From CAZMVY01 sp964653435 (lineage in GTDB: Bacteria > Planctomycetota > Phycisphaerae > UBA1845 > PWPN01), in the NCBI GenBank assembly GCA_964653435.1, contig CAZZFA010000015.1, positions 6,955 to 70,954 on the forward strand: a stretch of DNA of 64,000 bases. Direction: 5' to 3'. Under the pieces are notes generated by a model that searched no databases, was not told where the DNA came from, and saw only the letters and a program-made list of their open reading frames with translations. Shown piece by piece: positions 6,488 to 15,536 of this stretch (the first letter of the stretch is position 1; every line of letters starts with the position of its first letter). The translations under genes and the position numbers were made by a program.

Positions 6488-7834
6488 ATGAACACCCCGA
6501 AATCGCTCGATATCAAGCTGGCGAAGATCAGGGCCAACCCCTCGTGCAGGGAGTTCATCATCGCCGACGCGAAGGACGCCGACATGGCGCACGGCATCGG
6601 CGCGCCGGGCAAGTCGCCCGAGCATTACTCCCAGGAGGGCAGGTTCCGCACCATGCCGGAGTTCTGCGAAATCATCCGGCAGATCGTGCATCAGGGCCTC
6701 GTGGACATCATGCTGATGTCCGCGTACGTGAACGACCGTCTCACCATCCAGGAGCGGCTGTTCGACAACTCGCACGTGACGCCCGCCGCCCGCGCCAACG
6801 ACACGACCGACATCCACGTCATCCGCGGCGGCGTGTACACGTCGCAGCCGTCGCTGCCGTTCCGCACAACGACGATCGACCACATACAGTGCGGCCACAT
6901 CGACTGCGAGGCCGGCGAGCGGATCCGCGGTGCAAACCTCGGGCTCTACAGCGTGACGTTCAACAACGACGCCGAGCGCGACCGGCACACCCTGCAGGAG
7001 TACAAGGAGTTCCGCATCGAGGCGGAGCGGAAGGGCTTCCGTCACTTCCTGGAGGTCTTCGACGCCAACGCCCCCGTGAACCCGATCCCGTCGGACAAGT
7101 TCGGCGGATTCGTGAACGACATCATCGTGCGTACCCTCGGCGGCGTGCCGGAAGCCGGGCGCCCGCTCTTTCTCAAGATGGTCTACCACGGCCCCAAGTG
7201 GATGGAGGAGTTGTGCCGCTTCGACCCGACCCTGATCGTCGGCATCCTCGGCGGGGCCGCCGGAACCACCTACGACGCCTTCAAGCTCATCGCCGAGGCG
7301 CAGAAATACGGAGCGAAGGTCGCGCTCTTCGGCCGCAAAATCAACTACTCCGAGAACCAGCTCGCCTTCATCGAGATGCTCCGTCGCATCGTGGACGGGC
7401 AGATCTCTCCGGAAGAGGCCGTTCGCGCGTATCATGGCATCCTGCAGGGGCTCGGCATCAAGCCGCTGCGATCGCTCGAAGATGACATGAAGCTGCAGAC
7501 CAACGTGATGAGCTACAGTTCGTCCGGCGTGGTTGTCCCCCAGACGCACGAGCCGGCCGGCACCCGACCCGCCGTCCCCCCCCAACCGGCACCGGCCGGG
7601 CGAGCCACGGGTTCGCCGGTCGCCCGCCCCACGGGAGCAGCGCCGCCGTCCGGGAGCGTGGCCGCGACGAGCAAGCCGACGACGCCCGCGCCGCCGCCTG
7701 AGACCGCCGCCGCGGAGACGCCGCCGGGCGCAAAGCTCGACTTCCCGCGCAAGGCCGACGGCTCGCCGGATTTCGCCAAAATGACGCCGGCGCAGCGCCT
7801 CGCCTATCACCGCTCGCGGCTGGCAAACCTGTAG
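6488..7834 (+). CDS. Uncharacterised TIM-barrel, aldolase-like protein of the BMC locus with a linker and tail
   Basis: A 448-residue protein that I cannot name. Residues ~1-340 have alternating strand/helix segments with short Gly-rich and acidic turns typical of a (beta/alpha)8 barrel. LFLKMVYHG (Lys230) and GILGGAAGTTYDAFKLIAEA, then KVALFGRKINYSENQLAFIE, recall DeoC/FbaB-like class I aldolases. Lys230 is a possible Schiff-base lysine, which is inference. Residues ~345-415 are a Pro/Ala/Thr-rich linker. The last ~33 residues (KLDFPRKADGSPDFAKM then TPAQRLAYHRSRLANL) form a separate short helical tail. This layout resembles encapsulated cargo. ATG 6488 is preferred to the upstream frame because the conserved pattern starts there. 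It is the last gene of the BMC operon. Confidence 0.75.
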   Translation: MNTPKSLDIKLAKIRANPSCREFIIADAKDADMAHGIGAPGKSPEHYSQEGRFRTMPEFCEIIRQIVHQGLVDIMLMSAYVNDRLTIQERLFDNSHVTPAARANDTTDIHVIRGGVYTSQPSLPFRTTTIDHIQCGHIDCEAGERIRGANLGLYSVTFNNDAERDRHTLQEYKEFRIEAERKGFRHFLEVFDANAPVNPIPSDKFGGFVNDIIVRTLGGVPEAGRPLFLKMVYHGPKWMEELCRFDPTLIVGILGGAAGTTYDAFKLIAEAQKYGAKVALFGRKINYSENQLAFIEMLRRIVDGQISPEEAVRAYHGILQGLGIKPLRSLEDDMKLQTNVMSYSSSGVVVPQTHEPAGTRPAVPPQPAPAGRATGSPVARPTGAAPPSGSVAATSKPTTPAPPPETAAAETPPGAKLDFPRKADGSPDFAKMTPAQRLAYHRSRLANL

Positions 7835-8053
7835 ACGCGCCGGCGGCCGGAACCGGACACAGACCACCCGTGGGCACGTGATGGCGAGCCCTGCGGGCCG
7901 GGGGCTTGCTGCACTGTGGATTCGTCGGGGAAGGCGACGCCGCCCAGGTGTGAATCGGGCTCCGAGAGACCTTGTTGCCCCGCGTGCAACCCGGACGATA
8001 CGATAAGCAGACGCGCCGTCGGCCCGGCACCACAACAGGATACCGCAGACTCC

Positions 8054-9490
8054 GTGGAGTCCTTCGTCAGAGAGCTTCGAGCAAGTATCGAGCGCCACGG
8101 CCTCTTTGCCCCCGGCGATCTCGTCGTCGTCGGCGTCTCGGGCGGCGCGGACTCGATGGCGCTGCTGCACGGTCTGCTCCGGCTGGGCAAGTCGCCGGAC
8201 TGGCCCATCCGGCTCCATGTGGCCCATCTCCATCACGGCATCCGCGGGGCGGAGGCCGACGCGGATGAGCGGTTCGTCCGCGAGCAGGCGGAGACGCTGG
8301 GGCTGCCGTGTTCGGCCGGGCGGGCCGACGTACCGGCGGAGGCCGAGCGGCGGAAGGTATCCATCGAGGAAGCCGCCCGCGACTGCCGCTATACGTTCTT
8401 CCAGCGGGTGTGCCTGCAAACCGGATCCCGCGTGCTCGCCGTCGCCCACCATGCGGACGACAACGCCGAAACGATCGTGCAGCGGTTCTTCCGCGGCACG
8501 GGGCTGCACGGGCTGGCGGGCATCCGCCCCAGTCGGCCGCTCCGGCCGGGCAGCGATGTCCGCCTCGTCCGACCGATGCTCTCCATGCGGCGGAGCCGCG
8601 TGCGCGAGTTCCTCGCGAAGGCCGGCGTGCCGTTTCGCCACGACTCCACCAACGACGCCCTCGCGGCGACGCGCAATCGCATCCGGCACGAGATCATTCC
8701 GCTTGTCGAAAGGAGCCTCAATCCGCAGGCGGTCGACGCGCTGTTGCGGTTGTCGGAGCAGGCGGCGGGCCTCGACGAATACCTCCGCGAGACCGCCGCG
8801 CGCCTGCTGGAAACGATCCTGGTGGATCGGGGCGAACGCGAAATCGCACTGGACGCCGCCGCGCTGACGAAGAAGCGGCGGCTCCTGCAGACCGAAGTCG
8901 TCCGGCTGGCCCTGCTTGCACTGGGCGCCGGAGAGGGCGACCTGAACGCCCGCCATCTGACCGCGGTGGCGGACCTGGCCGCGCAGCCCGCCAGCGGAAA
9001 GTCCGTAGATCTGCCGGGCGGATTGCGCGCGGAGAAGTCGTACACGAAGCTCATTCTCCGGCGGCCGGCGGAGAGGGAAACCGTGGCGATGCTCGATGTG
9101 CCGTTGGATGTGCCCGGGCGGGCCGTGCTGCCGGAGCTGGGGCTGGAGATCACGGCCGACGTCGAAACGGCGGAAAGCGGCGCGGCCGCCCGTCTCCGCG
9201 AAACCAAGCCGGCCGATGAGGAGTGGCTCGACCGGGACGCCGTAGCGGGCCCGCTCATCGTCCGACGGCCCCGGCCCGGCGACCGCTTCCGTCCGCTCGG
9301 CATGACCGCCGAGAAGAAGGTTGCCGAATTCCTGCTCGATGAGAAGATACCCAAGTCGCAGCGGGAGCGGGCAGCCGTTCTCTGCGATCAAGAAGGACCG
9401 TTATGGGTGATCCCACTGCGAATCGACCACCGGGCACGGGTGACGGAGCAGACGCAACGGGTTCTGCGGCTGCGGTGGCGGCGGACGTAA
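8054..9490 (+). CDS. tilS: tRNA(Ile)-lysidine synthase TilS
   Basis: TilS attaches lysine to C34 of the AUA-reading tRNA(Ile) using ATP. The PP-loop motif SGGADS is at about residue 29 from the GTG at 8054, the normal distance for the family. HVAHLHHGIRG, AHHADDNAET and the RPML..R.R....FL region follow. The C-terminal third contains the RPRPGDRFRPLGM and KKVAEFLLDEKIPKSQR segments of the TilS C-terminal domain. Length is 478 residues. An in-frame GTG at 7916 would add 46 low-complexity residues and is less likely. The end overlaps the next gene by 88 bp. Confidence 0.95.
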   Translation: MESFVRELRASIERHGLFAPGDLVVVGVSGGADSMALLHGLLRLGKSPDWPIRLHVAHLHHGIRGAEADADERFVREQAETLGLPCSAGRADVPAEAERRKVSIEEAARDCRYTFFQRVCLQTGSRVLAVAHHADDNAETIVQRFFRGTGLHGLAGIRPSRPLRPGSDVRLVRPMLSMRRSRVREFLAKAGVPFRHDSTNDALAATRNRIRHEIIPLVERSLNPQAVDALLRLSEQAAGLDEYLRETAARLLETILVDRGEREIALDAAALTKKRRLLQTEVVRLALLALGAGEGDLNARHLTAVADLAAQPASGKSVDLPGGLRAEKSYTKLILRRPAERETVAMLDVPLDVPGRAVLPELGLEITADVETAESGAAARLRETKPADEEWLDRDAVAGPLIVRRPRPGDRFRPLGMTAEKKVAEFLLDEKIPKSQRERAAVLCDQEGPLWVIPLRIDHRARVTEQTQRVLRLRWRRT

Positions 9491-10758
9491 CGACCGGGAC
9501 GACCGCCGCGCGGCCGGTCCTGGCGATCTTCGGCCTCGCGCTGGCACTGCGGTGGGCGTGGATCCTCGTTCACACGGCCACCTCGGCCGCCCTGACGTTC
9601 CCGGATGAAGAGCAATACTGGCGGCTGGCGCAGTCGCTGGCAGGCGGACGCGGGCTTGTCGACGAGTTCGGCTACCGCGCAACGTTCATGCCGCTGTACC
9701 CCGCGTTCCTGTCGTTGTTCGCGGACCGGCCGCACGGCATGCTTCTGGCGCGGCTGGTGCAGGCGATCGTCGGCGCTGCCGCCGTCTTTCCGATATATGT
9801 CCTGGCGAGGCGGCTGGCGGGACGTCGGGCGGCGGCGGCCTCGGCGATGCTGATTGCGGCGGACCCCTTTCTCGTCTTCGGATTCTCGAATCTGCTCCTG
9901 ACGGAAACCAGCTTCACGACGATGCTGTGCGCGGCCCTGGCAGCGGGATGGCCGGACGCTGACACGACGGCCGAGCGCACGCCGTCGGGTTCCCTGCAGG
10001 CCGCATGTCGGCCAGGCGCCCGCAGGCGGCCTCTCACCACGTTGCGAGCCCTTATCACGGGCGTCCTCTTTGCGACGGCCGTCTACCTGAGACCGTCGAT
10101 CGCGGCATTCATACCGCTCTGGCTCATCGCCCTCGTGCTTGTCGTCCGGCCGGCAGCCGCCGCCGTCCGCTCGGGCATGGTGGTCGCGGCGACCGTCATC
10201 CTGCTCCTGCTGCCGTGGGCCGTACGGAATCGCATCGTCCTCGGCCAATGGGTCTGGCTCACGACGCGGTCGGGTATTTCGCTCTATGACGGGCTCGGGC
10301 CGCGGGCCACCGGCGCAAGCGACCTGGCATACACGAAGACCATGCCGAACCTGAAGGGCCTGTCCGAGACGCAATGGGACGCCTACTTCACGCACGAGTC
10401 GTGGCGAATCGCCCGGGACGACCCCGCCCGCGCGCTGGCGCTGGCGCGGGCGAAGTTCGGGCGGATGTGGTCGTTCGTCCCCAATGAACCCGGCAGCCGC
10501 ACGCCGCTGAAGATGGCCGTCAGCGCTGTCTGGATGACGCTTGTCCTGGCGACGGCGATAATCGGGGCGTTTCGGATCCGCCGTGGCCGCGATATCCTGC
10601 TGTTGCTTCTGCCGGCGGTCTACCTCACACTGCTTCACATGATCTACGTCGGCAGCGTCCGATACCGGGTGCCGGCGATGCCCCTGATCTACGTATTGAG
10701 CGGGTGGGCCATCGCCCGACGGTGGGGTCGCGATCCCCGCGGAGCCAGGGATGGGTAA
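9403..10758 (+). CDS. Polytopic membrane glycosyltransferase, GT39/ArnT-like
   Basis: A 451-residue protein with about eight to ten hydrophobic segments. The first long loop contains PDEEQYWRLAQSLA, with the acidic pair (DE) typical of GT-C lipid-linked glycosyltransferases, followed by Y..TFMPLYPAFLSLF. Such enzymes use polyprenyl-phosphate sugars and modify glycans, lipids or proteins on the outer face of the inner membrane. The ATG at 9403 lies inside tilS, giving an 88-bp overlap. The first ~35 residues are Ala/Gly/Thr-rich and poorly conserved, so the true start could be slightly later. It overlaps the AsmA-like gene by 8 bp, so the three genes form one transcription unit. The substrate cannot be told. 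Confidence 0.82.
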   Translation: MGDPTANRPPGTGDGADATGSAAAVAADVTTGTTAARPVLAIFGLALALRWAWILVHTATSAALTFPDEEQYWRLAQSLAGGRGLVDEFGYRATFMPLYPAFLSLFADRPHGMLLARLVQAIVGAAAVFPIYVLARRLAGRRAAAASAMLIAADPFLVFGFSNLLLTETSFTTMLCAALAAGWPDADTTAERTPSGSLQAACRPGARRRPLTTLRALITGVLFATAVYLRPSIAAFIPLWLIALVLVVRPAAAAVRSGMVVAATVILLLLPWAVRNRIVLGQWVWLTTRSGISLYDGLGPRATGASDLAYTKTMPNLKGLSETQWDAYFTHESWRIARDDPARALALARAKFGRMWSFVPNEPGSRTPLKMAVSAVWMTLVLATAIIGAFRIRRGRDILLLLLPAVYLTLLHMIYVGSVRYRVPAMPLIYVLSGWAIARRWGRDPRGARDG

Positions 10759-13700
10759 GCTCCTGCGAAATGCACGGTTCGGGCGCCGCCCCATTTCGTC
10801 GCGCCGCCGATGGCTGGGCCTGGGGGGCCTGCTCGTGCTGCTCGGGTTGATCGGCGCGTACCATTTCCTGACCCGCCCGCAGCGCATTCGCGCGTTCGCC
10901 GAAGTGTACCTTCAGGAGATCACCGGCGGAATCGTTCGGATCCAGGCGGCGCGGTTCAACCTGTTCGAGGGGCTCCACCTCACGGACGTGCGTGTCGCCA
11001 CACAACCCGATGCCTCCTTCAACGCGCCGCACAATTCCTTCGAGGACCGCACCATCTTCGCCGCGCAGGACCTGTACCTGAAGCTCCGCCCCCTGAGCCT
11101 CATCACGGGCGACCTGGTCGTGCCCGAGATCGCCGCGTTCGAGCCGACGCTTCGCCTGCTGCGCGACCCCGAAAGCGGCGCCCGCAACTGGGAGTTCCTG
11201 CTCGGACAGCGGAAACGGACCCGCCGCCCGGCGGCGAAAAGCCCCGCGATCCGCCTGCGCGGCGCGGTGGTGGATCTTCTCTGGACGCGGTCCTCGGCCG
11301 GGCGCACGCCGAGCCGTCTGGCCCTCGACGTCACCGCGACAGGCGTATCCGGTTCGCTCTATGACGTGCGATGGCGAACGCGGAGCGAACCGATCGAAAA
11401 CGGGCGATTCATGCTCGACATGTCCACCCTGCAACTCCGCACCGCCGAGGGCGGGCTTCCGACGATTCCCATGGCCAGCATCCGGTGGGCAGCGCCCCTC
11501 GAACTCGAACGGTGGATCGAGCTTCTCGACCTGCGCGGCCAGGTACGCACCGACAGTCTCTCCTATGACCCGGCCGCCGGCAGCAGCGCGCAGATCACGC
11601 TGCACAACGCCAGTATCGCCGTGCCCGCCGGCGAGCAGGATCGCGCGACGCCGCGTGAGCAGCGATACCTCACGTTCACGCACGTGGAAGGGAAGCTGGT
11701 CTTTCACGGCTCGGCGGTGGACATATCGCTCGTCGGACAATGGCGGGACGGCACCTGCACCCTGAACGGCCGTATCTTCGCCAACGTCGCTGCGATGAGA
11801 AGCCTCGACGACATCGGCTTTGAGATCGCCCTCGAGGGACGCCACATCCGCCTGCCCGCGCTGCCCGGCGAGCAGAGCCCGGAGGAGGCCCGCTTCATCC
11901 AACAGTGGCCCAAATTCGTGGACTTCTGCGACTTCTACTCGCCCGTCGGGCACGTCGACCTCGCATTCAAGCTGGCCCGCAAGGCGGGGCGCGGATCCCC
12001 CATCGAGTTCCGCGGGGGAACCATGACGGCGCTCGGGGCGCGCGCCGCGTTCATCGGGTTCCCCTACGTTCTCGAAGACCTGCGGGGAACCATCCGCTTC
12101 GAGCCCGACGGGCGCGTGTGGATCGACAACCTCGTCGGCCGGCACGGGACGGCGATCGTCACGGTCAACGCGCAGATGACCTCGCCGACATGGGCGTGCG
12201 GCGTGGATCTCTCCGTCGAGGCGTACCGCGTGGAGCTGGACGAGTCGCTCCGATCATGCCTCTCGGAGACCTACCGCGCCGTGTGGGACATGTTCCGCCC
12301 TGCCGGTTTCGCCAACGTCCGCGTGGCCATGCACCGCAAGCCGGGCACGGGCAAGAACACCAGGCCCTGGGATACGCACGTCTCCACCGATCTGCTGGGT
12401 ATCTCGGCCTGCTACGCCGACCTTCCGCTGACGATGAACGAGGTGTGCGGGCAGCTCCAGATCACCCCGGATGAGTTCTTCGTGCAGGACGTACGCGGAC
12501 GATATCGCAGCGCGGTCTGGTCGCTGGCCGGTGTCGTCGCGACGCCGCCCGGCCGACCGCCGCAGGTGGACCTCGCCATTCGCGCGAAGGACCTCCCCGT
12601 GGACGGCGAATTGGCCGACGCGATGCCCGAGTCGGGCGGCGACCTGCTTCGCACACTCGATGCGGCCGGCACCGCGGACATCGACGGAACCGTCCGGACC
12701 GGCAACGACGGGACCTTCGAATACGACCTGGGCGCCCTCCTGATGCTTTCCTCGTTGTGCCCGGGTTTCCTCCCGCTGCAGTTGACGGACGTTCGGGGCG
12801 CGCTGCGAATCCTCCCGCGGCAAATCGAAGTCCGTGATCTGGCCGCGTGCTATGAATCGGGCCTGATCGGTCTGCAGGGCGTGATCCCGCTGGCCGCAGA
12901 CGCCGAGGCGATGCAATTGAACCTGACGGGCTATCAGATCCCGCTGACGCCGGCGCTCTTCGAGGTGCTCCCGCCCGAGGCCCGGCGCGTCTGGACGGCC
13001 CTGCGGCCCCGGGGGCGGATCAACGGTCATGTCCGGATCCGGCGAACCGGCACCGGGGCGGCGGCCGTTACTGACGCGCAGGCCGAGATCTCGCCGCAGA
13101 ATATGACGATCTCGCCGGAGGCATTCCCCATCCGCATCGCTGACATACAAGGAATGCTCCGCGTAACAGGCCGGGGCATGGAGTTGAACAGCATCGAAGG
13201 AACGATCGGCGAGGGTACGGTATCCCTCGATGGCCGAGCCGACTGGCACGGCGACGATCTCGCCGGCGAGCTCTGCATGCGGGCAACGGATATGACATTC
13301 GGCGAGGCGATTCGCCGCGCGCTGCCGTGGCGGGCCCGGCGGGCGTGGGACGGCGTACAGCCTGCCGGAAGGTTCGATCTGTCGCTGGGGCGACTGCGCT
13401 TCGAGCAGAAGGCCGGCAACCCGACCCGCTGGGGCTTCGACGGCCGCCTCGACCTGCGGAAAGTGGACCTGACCGCGACAGGCACCCTGCACGACATCGA
13501 AGGAGCGATTGAAGCGCGCGGTACAATGGCGGACGGCGACCTTGGAATCGAGGGCGACATCGACCTGCGGCAGATCCGCTTCGGACAACGTGTGGCCACG
13601 AACGTCCGCGGAACGCTCGCCAAGCCGCCGGGGGAAGCCGTGCTCCGCCTGGCGGACCTGCGCGCGGACCTGTACGACGGTCTTGCCACTGGCTTCGCCG

Positions 13701-14329
13701 AACTGCGGTTCGGTCGCGACCAAGCCGCGTACGGTCTCTCCATTGCGGCGCGCGATGTTTCACTGCCCGCCTTCCTCGAAGCGGGCCGCGAGAAAGACGC
13801 CCGGCCGATACAAGCGCAGGGCGTGATCGACGGCACGCTGTTCGTAAACGGCTCGATCGGCGGGCGGGAGCCTCGGGAAGGCGGCGGGACCGTCCGCATC
13901 GAACACGCGCAGATCATGAGAATCCCCCTCCTGCTGGCTATCGTGGGGGCCCTGAATCTCGCGCCGCCGGACGAAAACGCCTTCCACGAAGGCACGGCCG
14001 ACTTCACGCTGCAGGGCGACTGGCTCACGTTGAGCCCGATCGAGCTTCGCGGCAACGCCGTCTCGCTGGTCGGGGCGGGGCGGATGAACACGGCCACGCA
14101 GACGCTTGACCTGCACCTGCTCGCCGGAAGCCCGCGCCGGCTCCCGCCACTGGGAGTACTCACGGAACTGGCCGAGGGGGCGGCGCGGGAACTCATGGAA
14201 GTCCGGGTGCGCGGCTCACTTTACGAGCCGAAGATCGGGGTGCAGCCCCTGCAAAGCCTTCAACGGGCGATGGAAGCGATGGGAGACCTGCGGCCCCGCG
14301 CGAGAAGAAACCGGCCCTCCCGCCAGTAG
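10751..14329 (+). CDS. Large AsmA-like membrane-anchored protein
   Basis: At 1192 residues, this has a basic N-terminus, one transmembrane helix (about 21-40) and a long periplasmic region rich in beta strands. It opens with ITGGIVRIQAARFNLFEGLHLTDV, a typical AsmA/TamB-like beginning. The C-terminal part (VSLVGAGRMNTATQTLDLHLLAG and following) matches the AsmA_2-like ending. Repeated VRG.L...P and GWI.L..G strand pairs run throughout, consistent with the long lipid-carrying groove proteins proposed to bridge inner and outer membranes. It overlaps the upstream glycosyltransferase gene by 8 bp. Family assignment is from architecture and the terminal motifs; a precise subfamily cannot be given. 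Confidence 0.78.
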   Translation: MGKLLRNARFGRRPISSRRRWLGLGGLLVLLGLIGAYHFLTRPQRIRAFAEVYLQEITGGIVRIQAARFNLFEGLHLTDVRVATQPDASFNAPHNSFEDRTIFAAQDLYLKLRPLSLITGDLVVPEIAAFEPTLRLLRDPESGARNWEFLLGQRKRTRRPAAKSPAIRLRGAVVDLLWTRSSAGRTPSRLALDVTATGVSGSLYDVRWRTRSEPIENGRFMLDMSTLQLRTAEGGLPTIPMASIRWAAPLELERWIELLDLRGQVRTDSLSYDPAAGSSAQITLHNASIAVPAGEQDRATPREQRYLTFTHVEGKLVFHGSAVDISLVGQWRDGTCTLNGRIFANVAAMRSLDDIGFEIALEGRHIRLPALPGEQSPEEARFIQQWPKFVDFCDFYSPVGHVDLAFKLARKAGRGSPIEFRGGTMTALGARAAFIGFPYVLEDLRGTIRFEPDGRVWIDNLVGRHGTAIVTVNAQMTSPTWACGVDLSVEAYRVELDESLRSCLSETYRAVWDMFRPAGFANVRVAMHRKPGTGKNTRPWDTHVSTDLLGISACYADLPLTMNEVCGQLQITPDEFFVQDVRGRYRSAVWSLAGVVATPPGRPPQVDLAIRAKDLPVDGELADAMPESGGDLLRTLDAAGTADIDGTVRTGNDGTFEYDLGALLMLSSLCPGFLPLQLTDVRGALRILPRQIEVRDLAACYESGLIGLQGVIPLAADAEAMQLNLTGYQIPLTPALFEVLPPEARRVWTALRPRGRINGHVRIRRTGTGAAAVTDAQAEISPQNMTISPEAFPIRIADIQGMLRVTGRGMELNSIEGTIGEGTVSLDGRADWHGDDLAGELCMRATDMTFGEAIRRALPWRARRAWDGVQPAGRFDLSLGRLRFEQKAGNPTRWGFDGRLDLRKVDLTATGTLHDIEGAIEARGTMADGDLGIEGDIDLRQIRFGQRVATNVRGTLAKPPGEAVLRLADLRADLYDGLATGFAELRFGRDQAAYGLSIAARDVSLPAFLEAGREKDARPIQAQGVIDGTLFVNGSIGGREPREGGGTVRIEHAQIMRIPLLLAIVGALNLAPPDENAFHEGTADFTLQGDWLTLSPIELRGNAVSLVGAGRMNTATQTLDLHLLAGSPRRLPPLGVLTELAEGAARELMEVRVRGSLYEPKIGVQPLQSLQRAMEAMGDLRPRARRNRPSRQ

Positions 14330-14531
14330 GCCGCTCGCGCCGTCAGGCCGGCCGTTCCTTTCGCCGTAACCAGCCGCAAATCATGCAGGAAACCGGGTAC
14401 GCCGAGCCGCGGATCGCATCCCCCACTGGCGAAAAACCGTCTCACGAGATGTGCCGATAATCTCCGATGATGTCAGTACGGGGTCCGCGTCGCGGCACCC
14501 GGCGGTATGTCGTGCGCCCGGAGTCCACCTG

Positions 14532-15530
14532 ATGCTTCAGACCGCAGAAATCCGGCCCGACCAGGCCAAGGCGGAATATAGCCGGCTCCTCGACGAGGAA
14601 CGGGCAGAATACTTCGATCCGCGAGGAATGTTGCGTCCGGCATTCGCCGTGCCTACGGACTGCCCCGTGTGTGGCGACAAGGATCGCCGACCCTACGACC
14701 CGGACGTGCAACCCGCCTACCAGGAGTGCCGGCGCTGCGGATGCGTCTACGTCGATCCCCGGTTGTCCGCCGAAGCAATGCATCGCCTCGTGTGCAATTC
14801 GCGGGCGCTGAACTTCTTCCACGAACATATCCTCCTGGCGACCGAGCCCGTGCGGCGCGAGCGTATCTTCCGCCCGCGGCTCGAACGACTCCGACGGCAC
14901 GTTCCGGCGGGCCGGGTTCTCGAACTCGGCTGTGCGGTCGGTACATTTCTCGAGTTGCTCCGGGAGGCCGGTTACGAGGCCCAGGGCGTTGAACTCTGTC
15001 AGTTCTCGATCGAGCACAATCGGCGACTCGGCCGGGTCGTGCATGACCGCCCGATCGAGCAACTGGCGCTGCCGCCCGAGACGTTCGATGCCGTCTGCGC
15101 CTGGGAAGTCCTCTGCCACGTAAGCAGCCCGCGCGACACCCTCGCCGCCGCGTTCCGGGCACTGCGTCCGGGCGGCGTGCTCATGCTGACCACGAGCAAC
15201 GTGCTGTCCTTCGAGTACCTCACGCTCCGGGCCAGACACCACACGATGATCCCGCATGTGTTCTACCAGTACTACACCCCGAAGGGCATTCGGCTCCTGC
15301 TCGAATCCGTCGGGACAGACGACATCACGGTTGAGACGCCGGGGCAGACGGACGTTCAGAGCGTCCGCGACGTGCTCGGCGGGCCCGATCCGTCGCTCGG
15401 CCGGTTTCTGAATCATCTCCTTTTCGACGACTCGGCGGAGGCGGAGTCGCGACGAACCGCCTTCCAGGAGTTCATCATGGCTCACAACCGATCCGGCCAC
15501 ATGCTGGTGACCGCCCGCAAACCGCTGTAA
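14532..15530 (+). CDS. SAM-dependent methyltransferase with N-terminal zinc ribbon
   Basis: A 332-residue protein. Residues ~44-75 carry CPVCG...CRRCGCVYVDPRL, a four-cysteine metal-binding knuckle. A class I methyltransferase domain follows, with the SAM-binding motif VLELGCAVGTFLELLREAGYE and a downstream FDAVCAWEVLCHV acidic loop. This is the architecture of sugar/polyketide C-methyltransferases and many planctomycete glycan-cluster methyltransferases. ATG 14532 has GGAG nine bases upstream; the longer frame from GTG 14451 lacks one and adds a poor N-terminus. A same-length paralogue with the same layout lies at 25682-26680. It heads a three-gene set with two glycan genes; the next gene starts 6 bp after its stop. 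Confidence 0.85.
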   Translation: MLQTAEIRPDQAKAEYSRLLDEERAEYFDPRGMLRPAFAVPTDCPVCGDKDRRPYDPDVQPAYQECRRCGCVYVDPRLSAEAMHRLVCNSRALNFFHEHILLATEPVRRERIFRPRLERLRRHVPAGRVLELGCAVGTFLELLREAGYEAQGVELCQFSIEHNRRLGRVVHDRPIEQLALPPETFDAVCAWEVLCHVSSPRDTLAAAFRALRPGGVLMLTTSNVLSFEYLTLRARHHTMIPHVFYQYYTPKGIRLLLESVGTDDITVETPGQTDVQSVRDVLGGPDPSLGRFLNHLLFDDSAEAESRRTAFQEFIMAHNRSGHMLVTARKPL

Positions 15531-15536
15531 TCATCC

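Noticed and set aside
6344..9391. A 1015-codon minus-strand open frame opposite the aldolase-like gene and tilS
   Set aside because: GC-rich DNA keeps antisense frames open. Its amino-acid content is Arg/Gly/Leu-rich with no domain, and the plus strand has clear, conserved enzymes.
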